Positions 17,204-25,508 of a DNA stretch of 64,000 bases are shown in pieces. Made by a program: the position numbers and the translations under genes. The notes under the pieces are model-generated. The model did not search any database, was not told the DNA's origin, and saw only the letters and a list, made by a program, of their open reading frames with translations. The number at the start of each line of letters is the position of its first letter. The first letter of the stretch is position 1. The stretch is from Kordia sp. (lineage in GTDB: Bacteria; Bacteroidota; Bacteroidia; Flavobacteriales; Flavobacteriaceae): assembly GCA_002733415.1 (NCBI GenBank), contig NVVR01000004.1:62001-126000 (forward strand), given 5' to 3'.

Positions 17204-19534
17204 ATGGAGAAGAATATACAAGAGTACATAAATGAATTAAACTCAGCGCAAAAGGAGCCCACTTTACATAAAGAAGGGCCAATGATTGTTATAGCTGGAG
17301 CAGGTTCTGGAAAAACGAGAGTATTAACCTATCGCATCGCTTATTTAATGAGTGAAGGGGTAGATTCGTTTAATATATTATCCTTAACCTTTACTAACAA
17401 GGCTGCTAAAGAAATGAAAGCGCGTATTTCGACTATCGTAGGTTCTACGGAGGCAAAAAATTTATGGATGGGGACTTTTCACTCTATTTTTGCAAAGATA
17501 TTACGTATTGAAGCGGATAAATTAGGTTACCCTACCAATTTTACCATTTATGATACTCAGGATTCTCAGCGCTTGATATCTGCTATAATCAAAGAAAAAG
17601 GATTAGATAAGGATGTGTACAAATACAAACAGGTGCAAAGTAGAATCTCTTCTTTTAAAAATAATTTAATTACAGTAAAAGCATATTATCAAAATGGCGA
17701 GTTGCAAGAAGCTGATGCAATGGCCAAAAAACCAAGAATTGGAGAGATTTATCAAGAATATGTGGATAGATGTTTCAAAGCTGGGGCAATGGATTTTGAT
17801 GATCTGTTATTGCGAACTAATGAATTGCTAACTCGTTTCCCAGAAGTATTGGCAAAATATCAAAATAGGTTTCGATACATTTTGGTAGATGAGTATCAAG
17901 ATACAAACCATTCACAATATTTAATTGTAAAAGCATTATCGGATAAGTTTCAGAATATATGTGTGGTAGGAGATGATGCACAGAGTATCTATGCGTTTCG
18001 TGGAGCTAATATTAATAATATTTTAAACTTTCAAAAGGATTACGAAGGTGTAGTGATGTATCGTTTGGAGCAGAATTACCGTTCTACTAAAAATATTGTA
18101 GAGGCAGCAAATTCGATTATTGAGCATAACAAAACGAAGCTAGATAAAGAGGTTTGGACACATAATGAAGACGGTCCAAAAATAAAAGTAAACCGCTTGG
18201 TTACCGATGGTGAAGAAGGGCGTTTTGTAGCCAGTTCTATTTTTGAAAATAGAATGGAGCATCAATTAAATAATGGTGATTTTGCAATATTATATCGTAC
18301 CAATGCGCAATCAAGAGCAATGGAAGATGCTTTACGTAAACGTGATATTCCTTATAGAATCTATGGAGGGTTATCATTCTATCAGCGTAAAGAAATTAAA
18401 GATGTACTAGCCTATTTGAGATTGTTAATCAATCCAGCTGATGAAGAGGCATTAAAGCGTGTAATCAATTATCCTGGAAGAGGAATTGGTTTTACTACAA
18501 TTGAGAAATTGGTAGTGACGGCAAATCATTATAAGCGTTCAATTTTTGAAGTAATGCAAAATTTGCACAAACTACCTGATTTAAAAATTAATGCTGGTAC
18601 ACGTAAAAAATTAGAAGCTTTTGTATTGATGATACAAAGTTTTCAAGTAATAAACCAAACCGCTACCGCATTTGAGATTGCGGAACATGTAGCCAAAAAA
18701 ACAGGGTTATTTCAAGAACTGAAAAAAGATGCTACTCCAGAAGGTGTGGCAAAAATTGAAAATATTGAAGAACTCTTAAATGGTATCAAGGATTTTGTTG
18801 AAGAACAAAAAGAGATAGATGGTACTACTGGAGCTTTATCTGAATTTTTAGAAGATGTTGCTTTAGCAACAGATATGGATAACGACACTGGAGATGACGA
18901 TAGAGTGGCTTTAATGACTATTCATTTATCGAAAGGATTGGAATTTCCGTATTTATATATTGTTGGTTTGGAAGAGGATTTATTCCCTTCAGGAATGAGT
19001 ATGAATACGCGTAGTGAGTTGGAAGAGGAGCGTAGGTTGTTTTATGTAGCCTTAACTCGAGCAGAAAAACAAGCTTATTTAACCTATGCACAAAGTAGGT
19101 ATCGTTGGGGTAAACTAATAGATTGCGAGCCCAGTAGGTTTATTGAAGAAATTGACGAAAAGTACTTAGAGTTTATGACGCCAATGCATGAACGTAGGTA
19201 TAAGCCAATGATGGATATTGATGTATTTGGTGAAGTTGATAAAAGTAGGCTGCGTTTAAAGAAACCAATTTCGGGGGCACCTTCTAGTTTTTCAAGCGAA
19301 GCTGCTAGTCGAAAGTTAAGAAAGATAAAACCTAATACAGATGGTGTAGCTGCTAGTTCTAGCGCAGGAATGGACCTTATAGTTGGTAATATTGTGGAAC
19401 ACATTCGTTTTGGAAAAGGGGAAGTGGTTAGAATAGAAGGGGTAGGAACCGATAAAAAAGCAGAAATTCGTTTCGCTAATGGTGGTTTAAAGAAGTTATT
19501 GTTGCGTTTTGCGAAGTTGAATGTTATCAGATAA
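17204..19534 (+). CDS. UvrD/PcrA-type ATP-dependent DNA helicase
   Basis: A superfamily 1A 3'-5' DNA helicase used in repair and in removing proteins from DNA. The 776 residues are typical. Motifs seen: Q motif LNSAQKEPT, Walker A AGAGSGKT (about 31-38), Ia SLTFTNKAAKEMK, motif II VDEYQDTN, motif III VGDDAQSIYAFRGA, motif IV LEQNYRST, V MTIHLSKGLEFPY and VI VALTRAEK. The C-terminus has a beta-rich Tudor-like tail (GNIVEHIRFGKGEVVRIEG) as in PcrA. Whether it is the UvrD or PcrA orthologue cannot be settled by reading. It is a single gene. Confidence 0.95.
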   Translation: MEKNIQEYINELNSAQKEPTLHKEGPMIVIAGAGSGKTRVLTYRIAYLMSEGVDSFNILSLTFTNKAAKEMKARISTIVGSTEAKNLWMGTFHSIFAKILRIEADKLGYPTNFTIYDTQDSQRLISAIIKEKGLDKDVYKYKQVQSRISSFKNNLITVKAYYQNGELQEADAMAKKPRIGEIYQEYVDRCFKAGAMDFDDLLLRTNELLTRFPEVLAKYQNRFRYILVDEYQDTNHSQYLIVKALSDKFQNICVVGDDAQSIYAFRGANINNILNFQKDYEGVVMYRLEQNYRSTKNIVEAANSIIEHNKTKLDKEVWTHNEDGPKIKVNRLVTDGEEGRFVASSIFENRMEHQLNNGDFAILYRTNAQSRAMEDALRKRDIPYRIYGGLSFYQRKEIKDVLAYLRLLINPADEEALKRVINYPGRGIGFTTIEKLVVTANHYKRSIFEVMQNLHKLPDLKINAGTRKKLEAFVLMIQSFQVINQTATAFEIAEHVAKKTGLFQELKKDATPEGVAKIENIEELLNGIKDFVEEQKEIDGTTGALSEFLEDVALATDMDNDTGDDDRVALMTIHLSKGLEFPYLYIVGLEEDLFPSGMSMNTRSELEEERRLFYVALTRAEKQAYLTYAQSRYRWGKLIDCEPSRFIEEIDEKYLEFMTPMHERRYKPMMDIDVFGEVDKSRLRLKKPISGAPSSFSSEAASRKLRKIKPNTDGVAASSSAGMDLIVGNIVEHIRFGKGEVVRIEGVGTDKKAEIRFANGGLKKLLLRFAKLNVIR

Positions 19535-19836
19535 GTTTAGGAGTTGAATAGTTTAGGCTAAAGACCGCTTGGCTTTTAGAATAAAGAACAAAGATTATAA
19601 GGAATATAGTAATCTATATGTAATTTTTAAAAAACTGCCTTTGGTGCAAAAAAATAACAAGAATTGATATAGATATTAAACTTACTATACAGTAATTAAT
19701 TAGAGAGACGAAAGTAGCTAAACTTATAAGCTATTGAACTCCTAACCATTTTTTTCGTAACTTAATACAACCAATTTAAGTTGAAACAGCAGGTTTACTA
19801 AATACTTTTCAATTATTTAATTTTGAATTAAAAATT
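19535..19836. other. Intergenic region with a possible -7 element
   Basis: These 302 bases hold no coding remnant that I can see. A TAATTTTG at 19818-19825 fits the -7 box for the next gene, but no TTG lies at the right distance upstream, so I do not call a promoter. Confidence 0.4.
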
Positions 19837-20457
19837 ATGTCAGAATTCATTAAAATATATAGTAATAATCCTAGTCCTAGAGAGATAGACAAAGTAGTAC
19901 GTGTATTACAAAAGGGAGGTATCATTATTTACCCAACGGATACCGTTTATGGATTGGGTTGTGATATAACTAAAACAAGAGGTCTTGAACGTATTGCAAA
20001 AATAAAAGGAGTGAAGCTTGAAAAAGCTAACTTCTCGTTTGTTTGTAATGATTTAAGCCACTTAAGTGATTATGTACAGCAAATAGACACTGCAACATTT
20101 AAAGTGCTAAAAAGAGCCTTACCAGGGCCGTATACTTTTATTTTACCTGGGAATAATAATTTACCTAAAGCTTTTAAAAAGAAAAAAACTGTAGGGATAC
20201 GTGTTCCTGACAATGATATTACTAGAGCAATTATTGAAGCCCTTGGAAACCCAATAGTATCTACATCTATTTATGATGAAGATGATATAATTGAATATAC
20301 TACCGATCCAGAATTAATTTATGAAAAGTGGCAACATAAAGTAGATATGGTTGTTGATGGGGGGTATGGTGATAATGTAGCCTCTACTGTAATTGATTTC
20401 TCTAATGGAGAAGCTGAGGTGATAAGAGAGGGTAAAGGAAGTTTAGATATTTTGTAA
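19837..20457 (+). CDS. L-threonylcarbamoyladenylate synthase-like protein (Sua5/YciO/YrdC family)
   Basis: This family makes threonylcarbamoyl-AMP for t6A37 modification of ANN-decoding tRNAs. The 206-residue protein shows the N-terminal KGGIIIYPTDTVYGLGCDI (substrate-binding block), the KRALPGPYTFIL block and GIRVPDN (SxxRxP variant). The YciO branch also has this length, and a YciO paralogue rather than the main TsaC is possible. It lacks the C-terminal Sua5 domain. It is followed by a bidirectional terminator. Confidence 0.88.
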   Translation: MSEFIKIYSNNPSPREIDKVVRVLQKGGIIIYPTDTVYGLGCDITKTRGLERIAKIKGVKLEKANFSFVCNDLSHLSDYVQQIDTATFKVLKRALPGPYTFILPGNNNLPKAFKKKKTVGIRVPDNDITRAIIEALGNPIVSTSIYDEDDIIEYTTDPELIYEKWQHKVDMVVDGGYGDNVASTVIDFSNGEAEVIREGKGSLDIL

Positions 20458-20475
20458 AGAAGAGTTATGGTATAT

Positions 20476-20508
20476 TAAAAAAGCTCAATCGAATGATTGA
20501 GCTTTTTT
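20476..20508. terminator. Bidirectional terminator between the YrdC-family gene and the OmpA gene
   Basis: A perfect hairpin AAGCTCAATC / GATTGAGCTT is flanked by an A-run on the left and a T-run on the right, so it can serve both convergent genes. Confidence 0.85.
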
Positions 20509-20529
20509 AATTATTAAATATATAATAAC

Positions 20530-21384
20530 TTATTCTTTAGCTAAGTTTTTCATTTCTTGCTCTATCATATCATAAAACTCATCTATTTTTGGTAAAATAA
20601 CAATTCTAGTTCTACGATTTTTAGCCCTATTTTCAGCGGTGTCATTGTCCGTCAATGGCACGTGAAAGCTTCTTCCTGCAGCAATTAGTTTTTCAGGTTT
20701 TACGTTTAAGTTTTCTAAAACTCTAACAATTGAGGTAGCACGCTTAACACTTAAATCCCAATTGTCAATTAATACTCCATTTTTGAATGATTTATTGTCG
20801 GTATGACTTTCAACCATACATTCAAAATTAGGTTTGCTGTTTACTACTTTGGCTACTTTAGCAAGTATTTCATTTGCTCTTGAAGTTACGTTATAGCTCC
20901 CGCTTTTAAATAATAATTTATCTGCGATAGATATAAATACCACTCCTTTTTCTACATTAATATTGATGTCTGGGTCGTTAATTCCTACCTCACGCTTTAA
21001 ACTTGTAACTAAGGCTAAGGTAACACTGTCTTTTTTTGTTAATGCATCTTGAAGACGCGATATTCTTAAATCCTTCTCTTTTAAGCTTTCTAAAGATTTT
21101 TCAAGATTAGTTGCGCCTTTTGTAGTTAAAATGGTAAGATCTTTGGTGCTCTCCATTAAACCTTGATTTGTTTTTCTTAAATCAACAAGTTGTTCTTCTA
21201 GTGCTTTTGCGCGAGCAGAAAAGGAAGCACGATCTTCCAAGCAACTATTTAGTTTTACAGTTGCGGAATTTAATAAGTCTTGTGTTTTTTGTTGTTGCTC
21301 TTCTAAAGATGTGAATTTCTTTTGTGAAACACATGAGCTAAGAAGAATTAATGCGGTAATAGGTACAAACAGTTTTGTTCTCAT
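20530..21384 (-). CDS. OmpA-family peptidoglycan-binding lipoprotein
   Basis: The 284-residue protein has a lipobox LLSSC (Cys18), then a long heptad-rich coiled coil (about 25-125, with QQQKTQDLLNS and ALEEQLVDLRK), then a C-terminal OmpA-like domain (about 145-270). That domain carries the peptidoglycan-binding residues in ESHTDNKSF and AENRAKNRRTRI. It should link the outer membrane to peptidoglycan through the coiled-coil spacer. No beta barrel is present. It resembles flavobacterial OmpA/MotB-like lipoproteins. It is monocistronic and lies just after the tRNA-Leu gene. Confidence 0.9.
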   Translation of the reverse strand: MRTKLFVPITALILLSSCVSQKKFTSLEEQQQKTQDLLNSATVKLNSCLEDRASFSARAKALEEQLVDLRKTNQGLMESTKDLTILTTKGATNLEKSLESLKEKDLRISRLQDALTKKDSVTLALVTSLKREVGINDPDININVEKGVVFISIADKLLFKSGSYNVTSRANEILAKVAKVVNSKPNFECMVESHTDNKSFKNGVLIDNWDLSVKRATSIVRVLENLNVKPEKLIAAGRSFHVPLTDNDTAENRAKNRRTRIVILPKIDEFYDMIEQEMKNLAKE

Positions 21385-21535
21385 AAAGTGTAATTTAATT
21401 ATAATACAAAGTTAAATTTTAAAGGATAAGTAAAGTAGCTGTTAACATTACTTTAACCGTATTAAAAGTTACGATAAAATTTTAATATAGAGATATTGCT
21501 AAGAGTAATATATAATGAAGAAAATAAAATAAATG

Positions 21536-21619
21536 TGCGCACGAGAAGACTCGAACTTCCACGGAGTTTCCTCCACTAACCCCTCAAGCTAGCGCGTCTA
21601 CCAATTCCGCCACGTGCGC
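21536..21619 (-). tRNA. tRNA-Leu (GAG)
   Basis: An 84-base class II tRNA on the minus strand. The acceptor stem GCGCACG pairs with CGTGCGC, the D arm GGCGGAATTGGTAGACGC is typical of Leu, the anticodon loop reads CTTGAGG with anticodon GAG, a variable arm TGGAGGAAACTCCG is present, and the T loop contains GTTCGAGTC. CCA is not encoded. Confidence 0.93.
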
Positions 21620-21630
21620 ATTATAGAAAC

Positions 21631-21660
21631 AAAAAAAGTTAAGCGAGGAGCTTAACTTTT
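21631..21660 (-). terminator. Hairpin with T-run between tRNA-Lys and tRNA-Leu
   Basis: On the minus strand, arms AAAGTTAAGC / GCTTAACTTT with a 5-base loop are followed by seven T. It follows the last tRNA-Lys and precedes tRNA-Leu, so it probably ends the tRNA-Lys transcript. Confidence 0.7.
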
Positions 21661-21663
21661 TAG

Positions 21664-21736
21664 TGATCTGGCTGGGGCTCGAACCCAGGACCCTCTCCTT
21701 AAAAGGGAGATGCTCTACCAACTGAGCTACCAGATC
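21664..21736 (-). tRNA. tRNA-Lys (TTT), copy 3 in transcription order
   Basis: 73 bases on the minus strand. The acceptor stem GATCTGG pairs with CCAGATC, D arm TAGCTCAGTTGGTAGAGC, anticodon loop CTTTTAA with anticodon TTT, T arm GGGTTCGAGCCCC. CCA is not encoded. Its sequence is identical to that of the two upstream copies. Confidence 0.95.
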
Positions 21737-21782
21737 TAATTTCAATATGTAATAAGAAATTAAGAATTAACTTAATTTTTAG

Positions 21783-21855
21783 TGATCTGGCTGGGGCTCG
21801 AACCCAGGACCCTCTCCTTAAAAGGGAGATGCTCTACCAACTGAGCTACCAGATC
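21783..21855 (-). tRNA. tRNA-Lys (TTT), middle copy
   Basis: Same 73-base sequence as the copies on either side, with anticodon TTT. The spacer to the next copy (21737-21782) is nearly the same as the spacer at 21856-21900, showing the unit was duplicated together with its flank. Confidence 0.95.
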
Positions 21856-21900
21856 ATTTTAATATGTAATAAAAAAACTAAGAATTAACTTAATTTTTAG

Positions 21901-21973
21901 TGATCTGGCTGGGGCTCGAACCCAGGACCCTCTCCTTAAAAGGGAGATGCTCTACCAACTGAGCTACCAGATC
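21901..21973 (-). tRNA. tRNA-Lys (TTT), first copy in transcription order
   Basis: Same 73-base sequence, anticodon TTT. It is the promoter-proximal member of the tRNA-Lys array; the shikimate kinase gene diverges from it. Confidence 0.95.
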
Positions 21974-22105
21974 TAATGCAAACATATATGTGATTGCGGG
22001 TGCAAATATAAGAGGATTAATTAATTTATCAAGTCTTTTTTTTGATATTTTTAGAAATATTTTTAAGATATTTGTAATTAGTTAACTAAGAGTATTTAAT
22101 AGAAT

Positions 22106-22624
22106 ATGATTATTACATTATTAGGTTATATGGGGTCGGGTAAATCCACAATTGGGGTAAATTTAGCAACAATTTTAGGATATGAATTTATTGATTTGGA
22201 TAATTTCATAGAAGAAAAGGAAAAGTTAAGTGTTAAAGATATTTTTAATGCTAAAGGAGAAATTTATTTTAGAAGATTAGAAAATACTTGTTTGAAGGAA
22301 ATTTATGCATTACAAAATAATGTGGTTTTATCTTTAGGAGGAGGAACTCCATGTTTTTCGGGAAATATTGAATTAATTAATTCAGAAAACTCAAAATCTA
22401 TATATTTAAAGTTATTACCCAAAAGTTTAAGCGATAGGTTATTTAAAGAGAAGGAGCATAGACCACTAATTAACCACCTTAAAACAGAAGACGATTTAAT
22501 AGAATTTATAGCAATACATTTATTTGAACGTCAAAGTTTTTATAATCAAGCATCAAGTATCATTTCTACTGATAATTTAACAATTAAAGAAACTGTAGAA
22601 AAAATAGTGAAAGTGTTATATTAA
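22106..22624 (+). CDS. aroK: Shikimate kinase
   Basis: It phosphorylates shikimate in aromatic amino acid synthesis. The 172-residue length is usual. Walker A GYMGSGKST (residues 7-15), shikimate-binding DLDNFIE, GEIYFRRLE, the GGGTPC loop and the lid segment KEKEHRPLI are all present. It is cytosolic. The 3' end overlaps the convergent phosphoribosyltransferase gene by 9 bases. The gene lies divergent from the tRNA-Lys array. Confidence 0.95.
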   Translation: MIITLLGYMGSGKSTIGVNLATILGYEFIDLDNFIEEKEKLSVKDIFNAKGEIYFRRLENTCLKEIYALQNNVVLSLGGGTPCFSGNIELINSENSKSIYLKLLPKSLSDRLFKEKEHRPLINHLKTEDDLIEFIAIHLFERQSFYNQASSIISTDNLTIKETVEKIVKVLY

Positions 22625-23119
22625 AACAGCTTGAGCAGTATTGTTGTTAAAAACGATTTCAACATGCTCATTTATTGAGGTAGAAAGTGAAAGTCCTTTA
22701 AAATCGGCTTTTATAGGGAATTTTTTATGGTTCCTATTTATAAGTACAGCAGTTTTTAATTGTTTTAAAGGAACGTTTAAAAAATGTTTTACCCCATATA
22801 TTAATGTAGCACCAGAATGTAGTACATCATCTATTAATATTACAGACTCATTTGTATACTCTTCTATATTAATTGAAACAGTAACTTTATTAAGTAATTC
22901 TTTTTTGTTAATGAAAACCTCACAAAGAGTAATTTTTACATCAGAATAATCTGATATGGCTTGTTTGAGTTTTTCAGCAATTAAAAAACCGTTTTTTGAA
23001 ATTCCAGCTAAAATAATTTTTGACTCATAAATATTACTTTCTAGAATTTGTAAAGCAATCCTTCTAATTTTATGATTGATTTGAGTATTAGTAAGGATAA
23101 TATTGTTTTTAGTTTTCAT
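22616..23119 (-). CDS. Phosphoribosyltransferase-family protein (PyrR-like)
   Basis: The 167-residue protein has the type I PRTase fold with the PRPP-binding motif VILIDDVLHSGATL (about 92-105). The N-terminal layout (KIRRIALQILE ... ILAGISKNGFLIAEKL) resembles PyrR, the pyrimidine attenuation regulator and uracil PRTase. Flavobacteria often carry this short form, and RNA-binding function is not established. It is probably cotranscribed with the downstream-facing S4 gene on the same strand, 43 bases upstream. It overlaps aroK tail to tail. Confidence 0.85.
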   Translation of the reverse strand: MKTKNNIILTNTQINHKIRRIALQILESNIYESKIILAGISKNGFLIAEKLKQAISDYSDVKITLCEVFINKKELLNKVTVSINIEEYTNESVILIDDVLHSGATLIYGVKHFLNVPLKQLKTAVLINRNHKKFPIKADFKGLSLSTSINEHVEIVFNNNTAQAVLI

Positions 23120-23162
23120 AGTGTGTAATTGCTATATAAAAGTCCATTCAAAGTTAATTCTT

Positions 23163-23534
23163 TTATTCTTCTTCAGAGCCATAACCGTCAATATCTCGTC
23201 TGTCTTTTTTAGTAGGCCTACCGGCACCTTTTTTTCGATAATAATCTTTTGAGTACTTTAATAGTTCTAGGTGTTCAAAAGCCTCTTTTGGGGTGATGTC
23301 CTTTCGGTACATATCTGCTAATTTTGCACCAACTCTGTTTTGAGGAATATCTAAAACCTGTATAGTATAGTTAATTTGATTTTTTCTGATATTAATTTTA
23401 TCAGTAGCATAAACTTCACGAGAAGGTTTAACTTGAGTATCGTTAATGCGAATATGTCCTTTCTTACAAGCTTCAGTAGCGATACTTCTTGTTTTAAAGT
23501 AACGAATACACCATAAATATTTATCAACTCTCAT
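23163..23534 (-). CDS. hslR: S4-domain RNA-binding protein (Hsp15-like)
   Basis: From Met at 23534 the protein is 123 residues and starts MRVDKYLWCIRYFKTRS, the classic S4/Hsp15 start. The S4 domain runs to about residue 65 (ACKKGHIRINDTQVKPSREV). The basic C-terminus RKKGAGRPTKKDRR is typical of ribosome-associated Hsp15, which rescues nascent-chain-bound 50S subunits after heat shock. I reject the longer frame from 23633 because its first 33 residues are hydrophobic, unrelated to the family, and overlap the divergent gene's start. Confidence 0.88.
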   Translation of the reverse strand: MRVDKYLWCIRYFKTRSIATEACKKGHIRINDTQVKPSREVYATDKINIRKNQINYTIQVLDIPQNRVGAKLADMYRKDITPKEAFEHLELLKYSKDYYRKKGAGRPTKKDRRDIDGYGSEEE

Positions 23535-23605
23535 TTTATCTAAAATCAATGTTAAAATAAAAACAAAAGTAAGATAAAATTGTATCTTGCCGCCAAAATT
23601 GAGTA

Positions 23606-24520
23606 ATGATGAGTAGAATATTAAAAAGTACACTATTATTTTTTATTTTAATAGGTTTGTTTTCATGTAAAGATGATGATACTGTTACTATTTATGTAGT
23701 TCCTTATGCTGAACAGGAACCAGTTGATAATGCAGCAATAGTTGAATTTTTAACAAATAATTATTTTAATGAGGAAGAGTTTATTGCTCCAGTTGTTAAT
23801 TTTAGTTATGATATTGAGTTTTCTACCGATCAAATGGCTGGGAGTTATACAAGAACTCCATTAATTAATTATGTAAATACAGTAATCAATAATTTTACTA
23901 TTGAAACAAAAACGATTATAGTAAGTGATGTTGATCACACTTTATATATATTGAAAATTGTACAAGGTTTAGGAGCTGAGCAACCAAGGTTTTGTGACGA
24001 AGCATTGCTTTCATATGAAGGAATGACATTAGGGAAAGATGTTTTTGATAACGCATTAAATCCTGTTAAGTTAGATTTGTCAGGAACGGTTAAAGGTTTT
24101 TCGGAATCAGTTTCAGAGTTTAATATAGCTGATAATGTTGGTATTGTAGGTGATGGAACTTTTGATTATCAAAATTTTGGAGTAGGGGCAGTATTTATGC
24201 CATCAGGCTTAGGGTATTATGCAAGTCCGGTAGGGAGTATCGCAGTATATTCTCCTTTAATTTTTAAATTAAAGGTGTATGGTGCTACTGAATTAGATCA
24301 TGATAGTGACGGGGTTCCTACTTATATTGAAGACCTAAATTCAGATCATGATTTAAATAATGATGATTCAGATTTAGATGGGGTACCTAACTATGTTGAT
24401 ACGAATGATGATAATGACCCTATATTGACGATAAATGAAGATATAGATGAAGATGGGGATCCTACAAACGATGATACAGATGGGGATGGAATACCTAATT
24501 ATTTAGATTCAGATAGTTAA
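23606..24520 (+). CDS. FKBP-like lipoprotein with Asp-rich calcium repeats
   Basis: The 304-residue protein has a lipobox FSC followed by KDDD, matching the surface-export signal of Bacteroidota lipoproteins. The middle (about 95-225) resembles an FKBP-type peptidyl-prolyl isomerase-like domain as annotated in flavobacteria (VGDGTFDYQNFGVGAVFMPSGLGYYA). I cannot confirm the catalytic residues. The C-terminus holds thrombospondin type 3-like repeats (DHDSDGVPTYIEDLNSDHD, DSDLDGVPNYVDTNDDND, DTDGDGIPNYLDSDS), which bind calcium. It is probably surface exposed. Met2 is an equally good start. Confidence 0.7.
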   Translation: MMSRILKSTLLFFILIGLFSCKDDDTVTIYVVPYAEQEPVDNAAIVEFLTNNYFNEEEFIAPVVNFSYDIEFSTDQMAGSYTRTPLINYVNTVINNFTIETKTIIVSDVDHTLYILKIVQGLGAEQPRFCDEALLSYEGMTLGKDVFDNALNPVKLDLSGTVKGFSESVSEFNIADNVGIVGDGTFDYQNFGVGAVFMPSGLGYYASPVGSIAVYSPLIFKLKVYGATELDHDSDGVPTYIEDLNSDHDLNNDDSDLDGVPNYVDTNDDNDPILTINEDIDEDGDPTNDDTDGDGIPNYLDSDS

Positions 24521-24570
24521 TAGAAAATATATTTGTAACTCTATTTCAGGACGGGACAAATCTTAAATAA

Positions 24571-24603
24571 AAAAAGCTACACATATTGTGTAGCTTTTTT
24601 TAT
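24571..24603. terminator. Terminator after the FKBP-like lipoprotein gene
   Basis: A perfect hairpin AAAAAGCTACACA / TGTGTAGCTTTTT with a short ATAT loop and a T-run. It can act in both directions and also caps the broken regulator gene on the minus strand. Confidence 0.85.
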
Positions 24604-24611
24604 TTAAGATT

Positions 24612-25044
24612 CTAGTTTACTCTCCTGTGTTTTGAAGGAGTCTGATTAGTAAAGTTTTTAAAAGCTATATTAAAAGTTGATTTTGAATTAAATCCTACTT
24701 ACTGATTGTTTCAATGGTATACTGTTTAAATTTAGGGGTATTAATATCTTTTTTGCTTTTTCAATTCTATAATAATTTATAAAACAGCAAAATTTTGTTG
24801 AAATTCAGTATTGATATTATTTGATATGTATTTACTGTTTAATTTATTGATTTGTCTAGTTTATGTACAGTTAGGGAGGGACCCAGGTACAAATCTTCTA
24901 TTGACATTACAGTAATAATTCTCTCTTTTAAACCATTAGTATTTAATGGTTTTTCTTCTTCTGAAAAATCGGTGTTATCTTATTTAAATTTTAGTTGCTT
25001 AATACCGTTGATTCCAATATAAATACCCTAAATGGTAGGTGTAA
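24612..25044 (-). pseudogene. Decayed AraC-type regulator (C-terminal part)
   Basis: Reading the minus strand across frames restores an AraC-type HTH. Pieces in order are YTYHLGYLYWNQRY and GIKQLKFK (end of a membrane helix and linker), DNTDFSEEEKPLN, LKERIITVMSIEDLYL, NSKYISNNINTEFQQNFAV, NYYRIEKAKK, DINTPKFKQYTIETISK and finally VGFNSKSTFNIAFKNFTNQTPSKHRRVN in three short stretches. At least four frameshifts and two stops separate them. The last frameshift is a missing two bases where intact homologues read KEVGF. The original protein was probably a membrane-anchored sensor with a cytoplasmic HTH. No intact start remains. Confidence 0.8.
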
Positions 25045-25106
25045 ATTAATAAGATCAGAAAACTTATTAAAGTAAAGCCCTATAATAAAAAGTATATATC
25101 ACAAAA

Positions 25107-25411
25107 TATAATGTAACATCCACTATAGATATAATCCATTAAGTGGAGGTTCAGGTTCGGATCAACAATCATGATTTTCAGTAGGAGTTTCTAATGACGG
25201 TACAAATATGGCTAATTTTTTAAGTATGACAGTTTCGGCTGATGATACATTAGGAGCGATTGGGGAAGTAACTACTATAGTAGCAAATTTTCCTTTGTCT
25301 GTAATCCCTTGGGTTTCTGTGACGATTAAATTATGAGGTAGTGGTAGTAACCATCAAAGTGGTTTTACTATTGATAAAACAAATTATATGACCATTATTG
25401 GGTTAAGTTAG
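25107..25411 (+). pseudogene. Decayed gene of unknown family
   Basis: One frame gives a coherent beta-type protein: YNPLSGGSGSDQQS, stop, FSVGVSNDGTNMANFLS, MTVSADDTLGAIGEV, TTIVANFPLSVIPWVSVTIKL, stop in two stretches, then GSGSNHQSGFTIDKTNYMTIIGLS and a final TAG. Both internal stops are TGA at places where tryptophan (TGG) would fit, and a TAA lies just upstream. Codon use is normal for the window. I do not recognise the family. It looks like the 3' end of an inactivated secreted or tail-fibre-like protein gene. Confidence 0.6.
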
Positions 25412-25460
25412 TTGTTATGAGAATGTTTTGTGTAAATTTCTCATAGTTAATTTTGAGTAG

Positions 25461-25487
25461 AAGGGTTTTGCATAAGCAAAACCCTTT
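25461..25487. terminator. Terminator after clpB
   Basis: The hairpin AAGGGTTTTGC / GCAAAACCCTT has a 5-base loop. A T-rich tail follows on the plus side, and on the minus side it lies 22 bases after the clpB stop. Confidence 0.65.
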
Positions 25488-25508
25488 TAATTTTTATGTA
25501 ATTAAGAT

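Noticed and set aside
21664-21973. Regular direct repeats resembling a CRISPR array
   Set aside because: The repeated units are 73-base tRNA-Lys genes with intact cloverleafs, and the spacers are also near-identical; no cas gene is present.
23535-23633. Longer N-terminus for the S4-domain protein
   Set aside because: The Hsp15 family starts at MRVDKYLW; the extension is hydrophobic and crosses the divergent gene start.
25107-25411. UGA read as tryptophan (recoding)
   Set aside because: TGA is used as a normal stop by other genes here (for example at 247-249), a TAA also interrupts this frame upstream, and no start is present. Gene decay is simpler.
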